Below are positions 8,591 to 17,520 of a stretch of DNA of 64,000 nt, piece after piece. Origin of the DNA: JALCSJ01 sp036788835 (GTDB lineage: Bacteria > Bacillota > Negativicutes > Acidaminococcales > Acidaminococcaceae); NCBI GenBank assembly GCA_036788835.1, contig DAIQMR010000004.1, positions 1 to 64,000 on the forward strand, in the 5' to 3' direction. Under the pieces are notes generated by a model. The model searched no databases and was not told where the DNA came from. It saw nothing but the letters and a program-made list of their open reading frames with translations. Numbering within the stretch: the stretch's first letter is position 1; each line of letters starts with the position of its first letter. A program made the translations under genes and the position numbers.

Positions 8591-9478
8591 ATGGCTGATA
8601 TTAAACTTGGTATTGCCCCCATTGGCTGGACTAATGATGATATGCCGGATCTGGGCAAAGAAAATACTTTCGAGCAATGTATAAGTGAAATGGCTTTGGC
8701 CGGGTTTACAGGTTGTGAAGTGGGAGGCAGATTCCCTAGAGATTTGCCTGTATTGAAGAAGGCTTTGTGGCTGCGTGGCATGTCTATTGCCAGTGCTTGG
8801 TTTAGTGCTTATTTAACAACTAAACCTTATGAAGAAGTGGCAAAAGCTTTTATCAAGCACAGGGATTTTTTACACGCACTAGGCGCTAAAGTAATTGTGG
8901 TGGCAGAGCAAGGCAATAGCATCCAGGGGAAACAGGATATTCCTGTTTTTCAGGGGAAGCTTTACAATACCGATGAAGAATGGAATAAGCTTTTTTCCGG
9001 ATTAAACAAGCTGGGTGATTTAGCTCTGGAAAAAGGCATGGAACTGGTTTACCACCACCATATGGGTACAGGTATTCAAACAGAGGCGGAAATAGATAAG
9101 CTTATGAAGCATACGGATCCTAGCAAAGTATTTCTGCTTTACGATACCGGACATCTAGTTTGTTCCGGTGAGGACTATGTGAAAATTTTATGCAAATATC
9201 TCCCCCGTATTAAACATATTCATTTAAAAGATATTAGAGAGAATGTGCGGCAAAGAGTAATTAAAGGGAAAATGAGCTTTTTGGATGGGGTCAGGGCCGG
9301 CCTGTTTACCGTTCCGGGAGATGGCAATATAGATTTTGCCCCGGTTTTTGACATTGTAAACAACAGTGATTACAAGGGTTGGTACATAGTCGAAGCAGAG
9401 CAGGACCCGGCTAAGGCCAATCCATTGGAATACGCTATCATGGCCAGAAAGTTTATTAAAAAGAACACAGGGTTATGA
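8591..9478 (+). CDS. iolE: Myo-inosose-2 dehydratase (IolE)
   Basis: A 295-residue xylose-isomerase-like TIM-barrel protein that dehydrates 2-keto-myo-inositol to trihydroxycyclohexanedione, linking IolG to IolD. The IGWTNDDMPDLG opening, the YHHHMGTGIQT metal-site region and the HLKDIRENVR and PGDGNIDF stretches are characteristic. The start at 8591 is 8 nt after GGAG; the in-frame ATG at 8573 lies before that site and is not used. The stop overlaps an ATG of the next frame by ATGA, although the downstream gene most likely begins at 9499. Confidence 0.92.
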   Translation: MADIKLGIAPIGWTNDDMPDLGKENTFEQCISEMALAGFTGCEVGGRFPRDLPVLKKALWLRGMSIASAWFSAYLTTKPYEEVAKAFIKHRDFLHALGAKVIVVAEQGNSIQGKQDIPVFQGKLYNTDEEWNKLFSGLNKLGDLALEKGMELVYHHHMGTGIQTEAEIDKLMKHTDPSKVFLLYDTGHLVCSGEDYVKILCKYLPRIKHIHLKDIRENVRQRVIKGKMSFLDGVRAGLFTVPGDGNIDFAPVFDIVNNSDYKGWYIVEAEQDPAKANPLEYAIMARKFIKKNTGL

Positions 9479-9498
9479 CCCAAAGGAAGGAAAATAAT

Positions 9499-11016
9499 AT
9501 GACAGATATTATAAGGAAAAGGTATTGTGTCAATGGAGAATGGGTGGTATCAAAAACAACAAAGTATATGCCTGTTACAGACTCGAGCACAGGAAAATTA
9601 ATGGCAGAAGTACCCTGCTGCACTCCTGAAGAAGTGGAAAATGCCGTAACCTCGGCAGCCGAGGCATTTAAGAGCTGGTCCATACTTTCCTTGGCAAAAC
9701 GGACACAATATATGTTTAAGTGGCGGGATGTTTTAATTGCTCATAAAGAGGAATTAGCTGTTCTTTGTGCTCAAGAATTAGGAAAAACCATGAGTGAAGC
9801 TAGGGGAGATGTGCAGAAAGCTATCGAACCCACAGAATTGGCCTGTGCTACACCGGCTTTAATAGCGGGAGCTGCTGCCATGCAGGTCACTGAAAATTAT
9901 GACACTGCTACTTATAGATTTCCACTAGGTGTGGTGGCCGGCATTGTGCCAATGAACTTTCCGGCCATGATTCCTTGGGGTTGGATGGTTCCCCTGGCTA
10001 TTGCTACCGGTAATACCATTGTGCTAAAAGCAAACAGTCACACACCACTTACTTCCATGCGTATTTTAGAATTGTTCTATGAAGAGGGCGGCTTCCCTAA
10101 AGGTGTAGTAAATTTGGTCACATGCAGCAGAACAGAGGCAGAAATTTTCTTGAAAGATCCAAGAGTCAAGGCGGTTACTTTTGTTGGCACAACCGATATT
10201 GGCAAACACATTTATTCTATTGCAGCGACTCATGGCAAGAGGGTACAAGCTCAATGTGAAGCAAAAAATCATGCTTTGTTGTTAGAGGATGCAGATCTGA
10301 AAAGTGCAACCAATGCCATTATTAATTCAACATTTGGGTGTGCCGGTATGAGATGCATGGCTCTTCCGGTAGTGTGTGTACAAGAAAGCATAGCTGATAA
10401 ATTTGTAACTTTACTTAAAAAGAAGGCAATGGCCATGAAGGTTGGCTGTGCCTATGATGAAAGCACAAAACTTGGACCTGTTGTATCAGCTGCACACAAG
10501 GATAAGATATGCAGGTGGATTCAGACAGGGTTGGACGAGGGCGCAGAATTGGTGTTGGACGGCAGAGATATTGTGGTTCCGGGGTACGAGAAAGGATTCT
10601 TTGTGGGTCCCACTATTTTGGATCATGTAAAAGCCGGAATGACAGTAGGAGATAGAGAAATTTTCGGCCCAGTTACTATAATTAAACGGGTAAAAGATTT
10701 TGACGAAGGCATTAAAATCATGAATGCCAATCCCTTTGCAAACGGGTCTTGTATCTTTACCCAAAGTGGTTATTTTGCCAGAAAGTTTGCTATGTTAACC
10801 GATGGCGGTATGGTGGGTATTAATGTTGGTATTCCTGTACCTACTGCGTATTTCCCCTTCTCAGGGAATAAGGAATCTTTCTTTGGCGATTTGCATGTGC
10901 TTGGTAAAGATGGCATTAATTTTTACACGCGGGCAAAAACTATAACTACCCATTGGTTTGATAAAAGGTCAAAGACAAGAGAAGTAAAAACTTGGGAAGG
11001 TTCAACTGAAAGCTAA
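9499..11016 (+). CDS. iolA: CoA-acylating (methyl)malonate-semialdehyde dehydrogenase (IolA/MmsA)
   Basis: An aldehyde dehydrogenase of 505 residues that oxidises malonate semialdehyde to acetyl-CoA with loss of CO2, the last pathway step. The family signature FGCAGMRCMALPVV includes the catalytic Cys, and GIVPMNFPAMIPWGWMVPLAIATGN is the MmsA-type NAD-binding loop. The start at 9499 follows AAGGAAGG; an upstream ATG at 9475 overlaps the iolE stop but lacks a site. Last gene of the inositol unit, followed by terminator-like hairpins. Methylmalonate semialdehyde from valine is an alternative substrate of the family. Confidence 0.92.
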   Translation: MTDIIRKRYCVNGEWVVSKTTKYMPVTDSSTGKLMAEVPCCTPEEVENAVTSAAEAFKSWSILSLAKRTQYMFKWRDVLIAHKEELAVLCAQELGKTMSEARGDVQKAIEPTELACATPALIAGAAAMQVTENYDTATYRFPLGVVAGIVPMNFPAMIPWGWMVPLAIATGNTIVLKANSHTPLTSMRILELFYEEGGFPKGVVNLVTCSRTEAEIFLKDPRVKAVTFVGTTDIGKHIYSIAATHGKRVQAQCEAKNHALLLEDADLKSATNAIINSTFGCAGMRCMALPVVCVQESIADKFVTLLKKKAMAMKVGCAYDESTKLGPVVSAAHKDKICRWIQTGLDEGAELVLDGRDIVVPGYEKGFFVGPTILDHVKAGMTVGDREIFGPVTIIKRVKDFDEGIKIMNANPFANGSCIFTQSGYFARKFAMLTDGGMVGINVGIPVPTAYFPFSGNKESFFGDLHVLGKDGINFYTRAKTITTHWFDKRSKTREVKTWEGSTES

Positions 11017-11042
11017 AAACTGAAATAGATAGTCATTACCGT

Positions 11043-11146
11043 GTGACAAAAGACAAGTTCTTTTGTCACCTTTGTTTTTGAGTGACAACGTACAAACGCT
11101 GTCACTTTTTTATTTTTTGGCGGGAGTCCGCCAGCAAACTGGCGGA
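11043..11146. terminator. Three consecutive hairpins between the iol and acyl-CoA units
   Basis: Hairpin 1 pairs GTGACAAAAGA (11043-11053) with TCTTTTGTCAC (11059-11069). Hairpin 2 pairs AGTGACA (11081-11087) with TGTCACT (11100-11106) and runs into a T-rich tract (11106-11118), making the best terminator of the iol operon. Hairpin 3 is TCCGCCAG-CAAA-CTGGCGGA (11127-11146). The first two belong to the GTGACA palindrome family of this window. Confidence 0.75.
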
Positions 11147-11238
11147 TATACGGCCTTGTAGGATTACACCGGAAATGTTTATATTTCATTGTAAGTAACG
11201 AAAAATGGCACCCATACTAGTTTGGGAGGTAGAAAAAA

Positions 11239-12519
11239 GTGACGATTGATAGCTCAACCATTGCCCTTATTATTTTAGTGATAACGATTATATTATTTGC
11301 CTCGGGCAAAGTACCTTTGCCGGTTACGGCAGTGGGCGCTTCTCTGGCAATGGCGATATTTGGTGTTATTCCAATAAAAAGTGCATTCGCAGGCTTTTCG
11401 AAAGATGTGACCATGATGGTCATTGGCGCCATGATTGTGGGTGAGGCTCTTGCAGCCACAGGCATAGCTACAAAAATAGGCGCGGCAATTATCAAAATGG
11501 TTGGACCCAGAGAGAAGTTGTTTGTTGTAGTATGTGTATTTATATCGGCAGTTCTTTCGGCATTTCTTAGCAATACTGCTGTTGTGGCCATTATGCTGCC
11601 TATTGTTTCTGCTACTGCTGCCAGTTCCCAAGGGAAAATTTCTAAGAAGGACAGTTATATGGCTATAGGTTTTGCCTCCAATGTAGGTGGTGGTATGACG
11701 CTGGTAGGGTCAGCACCTAATGTGGTAGGACAGGGTTTATTAGCAGAGAGCGGTCTACAGGTCATGAGTTTCTTTGATTTGGCTTGGGGTAGTATGCCAC
11801 GTTTTATTTTCATGATTATTTTCTATGCCACTTTTGGCTATGCGTTACAGAAACGTGTTTTCCAGGATATTCCGGAAGACAATGAACCGGTAAAGGCCGG
11901 AGAGCTCAATACCCGGGAGGAAAAGCAGCACAGTGTCAGGAAGATGGCTGTTTCCGTACTTATTCTTATTTTGACTATTGCAGGTTTTGTGTCAGGGATA
12001 TGGACAGTGGGTATGGTGGCAATGGTTGCAGGTATTGCGTGTATTTTAACCGGTTGCATAACGATGAAGCAAGTTTTTTCAAGATTGAATTGGACAACAG
12101 TATGGGTTTTAGCCGGGTCAATCGGGTTTGCCAGTGGGATTTCGGAAAGTGGCGCAGGAAAGCTAATCGCAGATACTGCCATAGGATGGATGGGCGGAAA
12201 TGTAAGTATGTTTAAACTGCTGGTGGTTTTTACGCTGATCAGTGTTATTTTGTGTAATGTGATGTCCGCTACTGCATTGATGGCTATGCTGGGCCCCATT
12301 GCCATTTCTATGTGTTTGTCGTTGGGCTATGAAGCAAAGCCGGTTATTATGGCAATAGTTTGGGGCTTGAATTTGTCGTTTTTAACACCAATTGCCACGC
12401 CTCCGGTAACCATGACTTTACAAGGTGGGTATAGGTTCCTAGACTACACGAAAATAGGAAGTGTTTTATTGTTAGGTTGTTTAATTTCACTCATTGGGAC
12501 GTATCCTTTCGTTTTTTAG
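11239..12519 (+). CDS. SLC13/DASS-type anion permease
   Basis: A 426-residue integral membrane protein with about 11-12 hydrophobic segments. It is of the ArsB/NhaD/DASS superfamily, with the duplicated SNT motifs of SLC13 carriers: SNTAVVAIMLPIV (about 113) and the mirrored NVMSATALMAMLGPIA (about 338). These define dicarboxylate, sulfate or related anion uptake sites. Translation starts at a GTG 10 nt after GGGAGGT. It heads the cluster with the acyl-CoA dehydrogenase, CoA-transferase and dehydratase, so it plausibly imports their carboxylic acid substrate. The actual substrate cannot be read from the sequence. Confidence 0.82.
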   Translation: MTIDSSTIALIILVITIILFASGKVPLPVTAVGASLAMAIFGVIPIKSAFAGFSKDVTMMVIGAMIVGEALAATGIATKIGAAIIKMVGPREKLFVVVCVFISAVLSAFLSNTAVVAIMLPIVSATAASSQGKISKKDSYMAIGFASNVGGGMTLVGSAPNVVGQGLLAESGLQVMSFFDLAWGSMPRFIFMIIFYATFGYALQKRVFQDIPEDNEPVKAGELNTREEKQHSVRKMAVSVLILILTIAGFVSGIWTVGMVAMVAGIACILTGCITMKQVFSRLNWTTVWVLAGSIGFASGISESGAGKLIADTAIGWMGGNVSMFKLLVVFTLISVILCNVMSATALMAMLGPIAISMCLSLGYEAKPVIMAIVWGLNLSFLTPIATPPVTMTLQGGYRFLDYTKIGSVLLLGCLISLIGTYPFVF

Positions 12520-12580
12520 GGAGGGAATTTATCTTTTGCTTCAAATAAATATCTTGTTTTGAAAAAAGGAGGATTTTATA

Positions 12581-13723
12581 ATGCTGCAAGATTTTGATTT
12601 TATGTTGAACAGCGAACAAATTGAATTGCGTGATTTAGTGAGGGATTTTGCCGAAAAAAAGGTGAATCCCCAATGTAGAATTGCAGAAAAGGATGCTATC
12701 GTTCCTGAGGATTTAGTGGAAACTGCCTATGGTATGGGACTTCATCTCGTTACCGTCCCGGAAGAATATGGGGGACTGGGTTTAGACAATTTGACATATG
12801 CCGTACTGCGCGAGGAACTGGCTAGAGGAGATGCAGGATTTGCATCCCGTGTTTTCGGCTTCGGCTTTGAACCTTTAAAAACTGCCGGTACGGAAGAGCA
12901 GAAAAAATGGGTGGCGGACATACTGGTAAATGGCGGTATCATGGCCTTCGGGTTAACGGAAAGCGATTCAGGCTCCAATGCCGGAGCAATGATTACTACG
13001 GCCAAGAAGGTTGGAGATGAATATGTTATTAATGGGGGAAAAACTTTCATTACCAATGGTGATTGTGCGGATATAGTTACAATATTTGCTATTACCGATA
13101 AGGCAAAAGGCACGAAAGGTGGAATTACAGCGTTCTTGTTGCCTAAAGGAACGCCGGGGTTTGCGGTAGGGGAGCATGAAGATAAGATGGGCATTCGTTG
13201 TGTACACACAAACTCTTTGTTTTTTGATGATTTAGTACTGCCGGCTAAATATCGCCTAGGTGAAGAAGGACAGGGATATAAGATAGCAATGGAAATCCTT
13301 GATAAATCCAGACCATGTACAGCCGCATCTGCTGTAGGTTTAGCTCAGGCAGCTTTAGATATTGCTGTTTCTTATGCTAAAGAACGTATTGTGTTCGGCA
13401 AAGAAATTTGGAAACACGAGGGTGTAGGCTTTATGCTGGCAGATATGGAAATACAGACCCAGGCAGCCAGACAAATGGTTTGGGGAGCATGTAAATCGGC
13501 AGATGCCGGTAAGATTAATAAAAAATTAGCTGCCGCAGCCAAATGTTTTGCCGGTGATAATGCTGTTTTTGTGACAGTCAACGCCATACAAGTGATGGGT
13601 GGGAACGGTTATTCCCGCGAGTACCCTCTTGAAAAACTTATGCGGGATGCAAAAATTTATCAAATATTCGAGGGAACCAATCAAATACAAAGACTTATCA
13701 TTTCAGGACAACTTTGCGGATAA
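12581..13723 (+). CDS. Acyl-CoA dehydrogenase
   Basis: A FAD-dependent acyl-CoA dehydrogenase of 380 residues with the N-terminal helical, middle beta and C-terminal helical domains. The FAD/substrate loop FGLTESDSGSNAG (about 125-137), the VMGGNGYSREYPLEKLMRDAK region and the catalytic glutamate in YQIFEGTNQIQR (about 365) are all present. It needs an electron-transfer flavoprotein, and no etfAB is seen nearby. In the had-type clusters of Clostridia an acyl-CoA dehydrogenase reduces the enoyl-CoA made by the dehydratase. Here it may work in that reductive direction, but ordinary acyl-CoA oxidation is also possible. Confidence 0.92.
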   Translation: MLQDFDFMLNSEQIELRDLVRDFAEKKVNPQCRIAEKDAIVPEDLVETAYGMGLHLVTVPEEYGGLGLDNLTYAVLREELARGDAGFASRVFGFGFEPLKTAGTEEQKKWVADILVNGGIMAFGLTESDSGSNAGAMITTAKKVGDEYVINGGKTFITNGDCADIVTIFAITDKAKGTKGGITAFLLPKGTPGFAVGEHEDKMGIRCVHTNSLFFDDLVLPAKYRLGEEGQGYKIAMEILDKSRPCTAASAVGLAQAALDIAVSYAKERIVFGKEIWKHEGVGFMLADMEIQTQAARQMVWGACKSADAGKINKKLAAAAKCFAGDNAVFVTVNAIQVMGGNGYSREYPLEKLMRDAKIYQIFEGTNQIQRLIISGQLCG

Positions 13724-13760
13724 GCAAAGACAATTATTTTCAGAGAGAGGAAGTGATTTT

Positions 13761-14948
13761 ATGTCTAGGCAGGCCTTGGCCGGACTAAAAGTTGTTGAAG
13801 TCGGTAATATTGTGGCAGGACCATGGTGTGGAACGATGTTAGCCGATTTCGGCGCACGGGTTATAAAAGTTGAACCGCCGAAAATAGGTGATTTAATGCG
13901 CGGTATGGGGAGAATTAAAAATCTCTGGTTTGCAGTAGAGGGGCGCAATAAGCAAAATGTGACATTAAACCTGAAAAGCGAGGAAGGGAAAAAAATATTA
14001 TGGCAGCTTATTGATGATGCTGATGTTTTGATAGAGAATTTTCGGCCGGGTGTTTTTGCAAGATTAGGATTTACCTGGGCGAAAATCCACGAACGTAACC
14101 CCGGACTGATATATACGGCTGCATCGGGATATGGACAAACGGGGCCATATTCTTCGCGACCGGGGTTTGACCGCATGGGCTTGGCTCTGGGCGGCTTCCT
14201 GGAAGTTACCGGATATCCTGATTCTCCGCCGGTGAAACCGGGTATTTCTGTTGCCGATTTTTATACGGCAATGTTTAGCTGTATGGCTGTTATGTTCGCT
14301 ATATATGATCGGGATGTAAATGGAACAAATGAAGGACAAATGATAGATTGTGCATTGACGGAATCTGTTTTACGACTGCAAGAATCCATCATAGCTGAAT
14401 ATTCCTACGATGGTACAATCCGTACACGCATAGGAAATGGGACAACGGTTACAGTACCGTCCGGACATTTTCCCACTAAGGATGATAAGTATCTGGCTCT
14501 TTCTATTACCGGCGACAAGCTATACAAAGATTGCATGCAGCAAATTAATCGTCAGGATTTAATTGATGATCCAAGATACCGGACACCTACAGAGAGGGCT
14601 GCTCATAGAGAAACAATTAATGGGGAATTCGCCAAGTGGTCCCGGGAACATACTTTGGAAGAATGTTTGCAGCTATTGGGAGATGGAATTCCGGCCTGCC
14701 CAATTTATAATGTTGAGGATATTATGAAGGATGTTCAGTTTAAACTTAGAGAGGACATTATTGAAGTAGAAACAGAACAGTTTGGAAAGATTAAAATGCA
14801 AAATGTGTGTCCTAAAATGCTGGGTACGCCCGGCAAGGTTAATTGGCCGGGGCAAAGGCTGGGAAAATTCAATAAGGACGTATATTGCGGATTATTAGGA
14901 TATACAGAAGAACAACTGGCTCAATTAGAAATGGATGGTGTTATTTAA
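13761..14948 (+). CDS. Family III (CaiB/FldA-type) CoA-transferase
   Basis: A 395-residue class III CoA-transferase that moves CoA between carboxylic acids. The opening LAGLKVVEVGNIVAGPWCGTMLADFGARVIKVEPP is the family hallmark. The catalytic aspartate sits in SRPGFDRMGLALGG (about 140-153), equivalent to Asp169 of formyl-CoA transferase. The start at 13761 has GAGAGAGGAAG upstream; an earlier ATG at 13599 would overlap the dehydrogenase by 125 bp. Next to the dehydratase pair it corresponds to HadA, FldA or HgdA-partner transferases that activate a 2-hydroxy acid. The specific acid is unknown. Confidence 0.9.
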   Translation: MSRQALAGLKVVEVGNIVAGPWCGTMLADFGARVIKVEPPKIGDLMRGMGRIKNLWFAVEGRNKQNVTLNLKSEEGKKILWQLIDDADVLIENFRPGVFARLGFTWAKIHERNPGLIYTAASGYGQTGPYSSRPGFDRMGLALGGFLEVTGYPDSPPVKPGISVADFYTAMFSCMAVMFAIYDRDVNGTNEGQMIDCALTESVLRLQESIIAEYSYDGTIRTRIGNGTTVTVPSGHFPTKDDKYLALSITGDKLYKDCMQQINRQDLIDDPRYRTPTERAAHRETINGEFAKWSREHTLEECLQLLGDGIPACPIYNVEDIMKDVQFKLREDIIEVETEQFGKIKMQNVCPKMLGTPGKVNWPGQRLGKFNKDVYCGLLGYTEEQLAQLEMDGVI

Positions 14949-14986
14949 CGTAGTGAATTTTTTTGCTAAGAAAGGGTGATAATTGT

Positions 14987-16255
14987 ATGAGTGATGCCCC
15001 CGAAGTAAAAAAAGCAAAAAAGCCTCTGCCAAAGTCTAGAATAATGCTGAATGCATTGGTAGATTCTATTTATAATGCTGCTTGGCAAGCAGAGGAACAG
15101 GGAAGGCATGTAGGGTGGTCTACATCGATTTTCCCGCAAGAATTATGCTCGACATTTGATATCCCGGTTTTGTATCCGGAAAACAATGCAGCCGGCGTGG
15201 CTGCACGCCATGATTCTCCACGCTTTATCGCAACTGCAGAAGAAAAATTGGGCTATTCTAACGATATTTGTTCCTATGCCAGATTGAGTATTGGCATGGC
15301 ACATCAAATAGCTCACGACCCTCATTATGAAGCTCCGGTTGTGCAGCGTATGCCTAAGCCCACTTTTTTACTGTGCGCAACAAATAGTTGTTTTGAATTA
15401 CTTAAATGGTACGAATGTTTATCCAGAGAATTAAACATTCCGATTTTTCTGCAGGATTGTTTATTTAACTATTATGAAGAAAAACCGGCAAAATACAAGC
15501 GCCAATATGCCCGTAGTCAAATAGAATACAACATCGAGAAAATGGAAGAATTTTTTGCTAAAAAGTTTGACTGGGATAAATTTCTGGAAATACAAAAAAT
15601 ATCAGTTAAGAATGCAGGATTGTTTGATGAATGCGTATTGATGAACGAAAAGAAACCATCTCCCCTTAATGGCTTCGATTTATTCAATTATATGGCTCCT
15701 ATGGTGGTTGCAAGAGGGCGTAAAGAAACTACGGAAATTCTTTTGCAGCTGAAAGGTGAAATACAAGAACATATTGATAATGGCACAACCTCCTTTGGCA
15801 GCACGCCGGAGCAGTATCGTGTGGATTGGGAGGGTATCGCTTGCTGGCCTAATTTGGGCTACAATCTGAAAACCATGAAAAAATACGGCGTTAATTGCGT
15901 AACCAATGGTTATGTAGGAGCGTGGAGTTTGCATTATCCACCGGGGGACCTAGAGGAAATGGGTTCTCAGTATATGCAATCTTCAACCAATGTTAATTCT
16001 ACACCGACAACTATGGGGCGCCGTGCCGAAGTTGCCAAGAATTTTGGGTGTGACGGTATGTTTTGCCACATAAACAGAAGCTGCAAATTTATGACATATC
16101 ATATGTTTGTGGGGAGGGAAATTGTAGAGGAAAAAGCTGGTATACCGGTGGCAACATTTGATGGCGATCAGGCAGATCCAACGATATTTAATGAGGCTCA
16201 ATTTGAAACACGTTTACAAGGTTTGGTAGACATTATGCAAGAAACAAAGAGGTGA
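14987..16255 (+). CDS. 2-hydroxyacyl-CoA dehydratase subunit (HadB/HgdA-like)
   Basis: A 422-residue member of the HgdB/FldB-HadBC dehydratase family. Such heterodimers remove water from (R)-2-hydroxyacyl-CoA by a ketyl-radical mechanism using [4Fe-4S] clusters. Candidate cluster cysteines lie in CSYARLS, LLCATNSCFE and CHINRSCK. The ATG at 14987 is chosen because AAAGGG precedes it and the upstream TTG context is weak. The next gene encodes the partner subunit 7 bp downstream. The substrate (lactoyl, 2-hydroxyglutaryl, 2-hydroxyisocaproyl or aryl-lactyl) is not evident. Confidence 0.87.
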   Translation: MSDAPEVKKAKKPLPKSRIMLNALVDSIYNAAWQAEEQGRHVGWSTSIFPQELCSTFDIPVLYPENNAAGVAARHDSPRFIATAEEKLGYSNDICSYARLSIGMAHQIAHDPHYEAPVVQRMPKPTFLLCATNSCFELLKWYECLSRELNIPIFLQDCLFNYYEEKPAKYKRQYARSQIEYNIEKMEEFFAKKFDWDKFLEIQKISVKNAGLFDECVLMNEKKPSPLNGFDLFNYMAPMVVARGRKETTEILLQLKGEIQEHIDNGTTSFGSTPEQYRVDWEGIACWPNLGYNLKTMKKYGVNCVTNGYVGAWSLHYPPGDLEEMGSQYMQSSTNVNSTPTTMGRRAEVAKNFGCDGMFCHINRSCKFMTYHMFVGREIVEEKAGIPVATFDGDQADPTIFNEAQFETRLQGLVDIMQETKR

Positions 16256-16262
16256 GCTGTCC

Positions 16263-17393
16263 ATGAATAAAATTCAACATATGCTTGATGAATTTAAGGA
16301 AATAAGTGAAAATCCTCAAAAAATATTGCAAGAGTACCTCAAGGAAGGGGAAAAAGTGATCGGCTGTTTTCCTCCCTATACGCCGCAACCATTAGTAACA
16401 GCGGCAGGCATGATCCCCATGGGGTTGTGGGGTGGACAATGCCTGCCAATGGTATCGGGAAAGTATAGCCCGATTTTTACTTGCTCAATAATGAGATCAT
16501 GCTTAGAGTATGGGATGACAAATGCCTATGCCGGTATCAGCGCTGCAATCATGCCAATCGTCTGTGATACTTTCAGAGGGATGAGTTCGGCTTGGAGAGT
16601 GGGCGTTAATGATATTCCTTTGCTTGCCTTTGTGCCGCCTCAAAACAGGCAGTCCTTTTGTTCTAGAGAATATTTTGTGGAAGAATTACAAAGCGTTAAA
16701 GCACATCTTGGAAGGATAGCAAAGAAGCAAATAACAGAAGGGAATTTATATAATGCCATTGGATTATACAATAAGAGAAATGTTGTAATGGGTACGTTTT
16801 CTAAAATAGCTAATGAGCATTTAGATATTATTTCTCCCAAGTATAGACATTGTGTAATGAAGGCTGCTACTTTCTTAAAACCGGAAGATGTTATAGAGAA
16901 GGTTAGCACATTTAATGAGGAATTAAAAAAAATTCCCATTCATCAGTGGAAGGGGAAAAGGGTAGTACTGGCAGGGATACTGGCTGAGCACGACGATGTA
17001 CTTCAATGTTTTGCGGATAATAATATTGCTGTTGTGGGAGATGATTTAGCCCAAGAATCACAACAATACAGGACAAATTATCCGGTAGCTGCTTCAGCAA
17101 TGGAAAGCTTGGCGCTGCATTGGTTTTCCCTTAAAGGTTGTTCCATAGCACATGATGACAACAATCTAGCCAGAGGAGAATTTTTGCTAGAGATGATGAG
17201 AAATACCAATGCTGACGGGATGATCTTATCCATGATGCAGTTTTGCGATATTGAAGAATACGATCAGCCATATTTACTTCAATTGGTACAATCAGCATCT
17301 TTGCCTGCCATCAGTATTGACATTGACCAGAGCAGTACGGAGCATGGTCAATCTGTAACTAAAATTCAGGCATTTGCGGAGAGAATAGGATAA
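16263..17393 (+). CDS. 2-hydroxyacyl-CoA dehydratase second subunit (HadC/HgdB-like)
   Basis: A 376-residue subunit of the same family, with the typical start VIGCFPPYTPQPLVTAAGMIPMGLWGG and the cluster-binding cysteines around CSIMRSCLEYG and SMMQFCDIEEYDQPYL. It pairs with the preceding gene to form the dehydratase. The ATP-dependent activator (HgdC/HadI), an ASKHA protein needed to inject the electron, is not encoded here, so it must be supplied from elsewhere in the genome if the enzyme is active. It ends the second metabolic unit and is followed by a hairpin at 17412-17444. Confidence 0.88.
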   Translation: MNKIQHMLDEFKEISENPQKILQEYLKEGEKVIGCFPPYTPQPLVTAAGMIPMGLWGGQCLPMVSGKYSPIFTCSIMRSCLEYGMTNAYAGISAAIMPIVCDTFRGMSSAWRVGVNDIPLLAFVPPQNRQSFCSREYFVEELQSVKAHLGRIAKKQITEGNLYNAIGLYNKRNVVMGTFSKIANEHLDIISPKYRHCVMKAATFLKPEDVIEKVSTFNEELKKIPIHQWKGKRVVLAGILAEHDDVLQCFADNNIAVVGDDLAQESQQYRTNYPVAASAMESLALHWFSLKGCSIAHDDNNLARGEFLLEMMRNTNADGMILSMMQFCDIEEYDQPYLLQLVQSASLPAISIDIDQSSTEHGQSVTKIQAFAERIG

Positions 17394-17411
17394 GAGTGAG
17401 GAAAAACCAAT

Positions 17412-17450
17412 ATAACCTCTGTACCGTTACAGCGCAGAGGTTATTCATTT
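17412..17450 (+). terminator. Terminator-like hairpin after the dehydratase genes
   Basis: ATAACCTCTG (17412-17421) pairs with CAGAGGTTAT (17435-17444), with an inner CTGTA...TACAG option, then TCATTTTCAC. The CCTCTGTACC arm also occurs in the hairpin at 143-181, at the other end of the metabolic block. Confidence 0.65.
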
Positions 17451-17457
17451 TCACTTA

Positions 17458-17486
17458 TTGTTTATGGTTAAATTTTGTATTATAAT
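17458..17486 (+). promoter_or_regulatory. Sigma-70-type promoter for the KDPG aldolase gene
   Basis: TTGTTT (17458-17463) and TATAAT (17481-17486) are separated by exactly 17 bp. They lie 34 bp before the ATG, with CGAGGAGGGG as ribosome site. Confidence 0.65.
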
Positions 17487-17520
17487 ATGGACATGTAGGT
17501 ATATTCGAGGAGGGGTTTAA

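Noticed and set aside
13599..13760. N-terminal extension of the CoA-transferase
   Set aside because: It would overlap 125 bp of acyl-CoA dehydrogenase coding sequence; 13761 has a ribosome site and family start.
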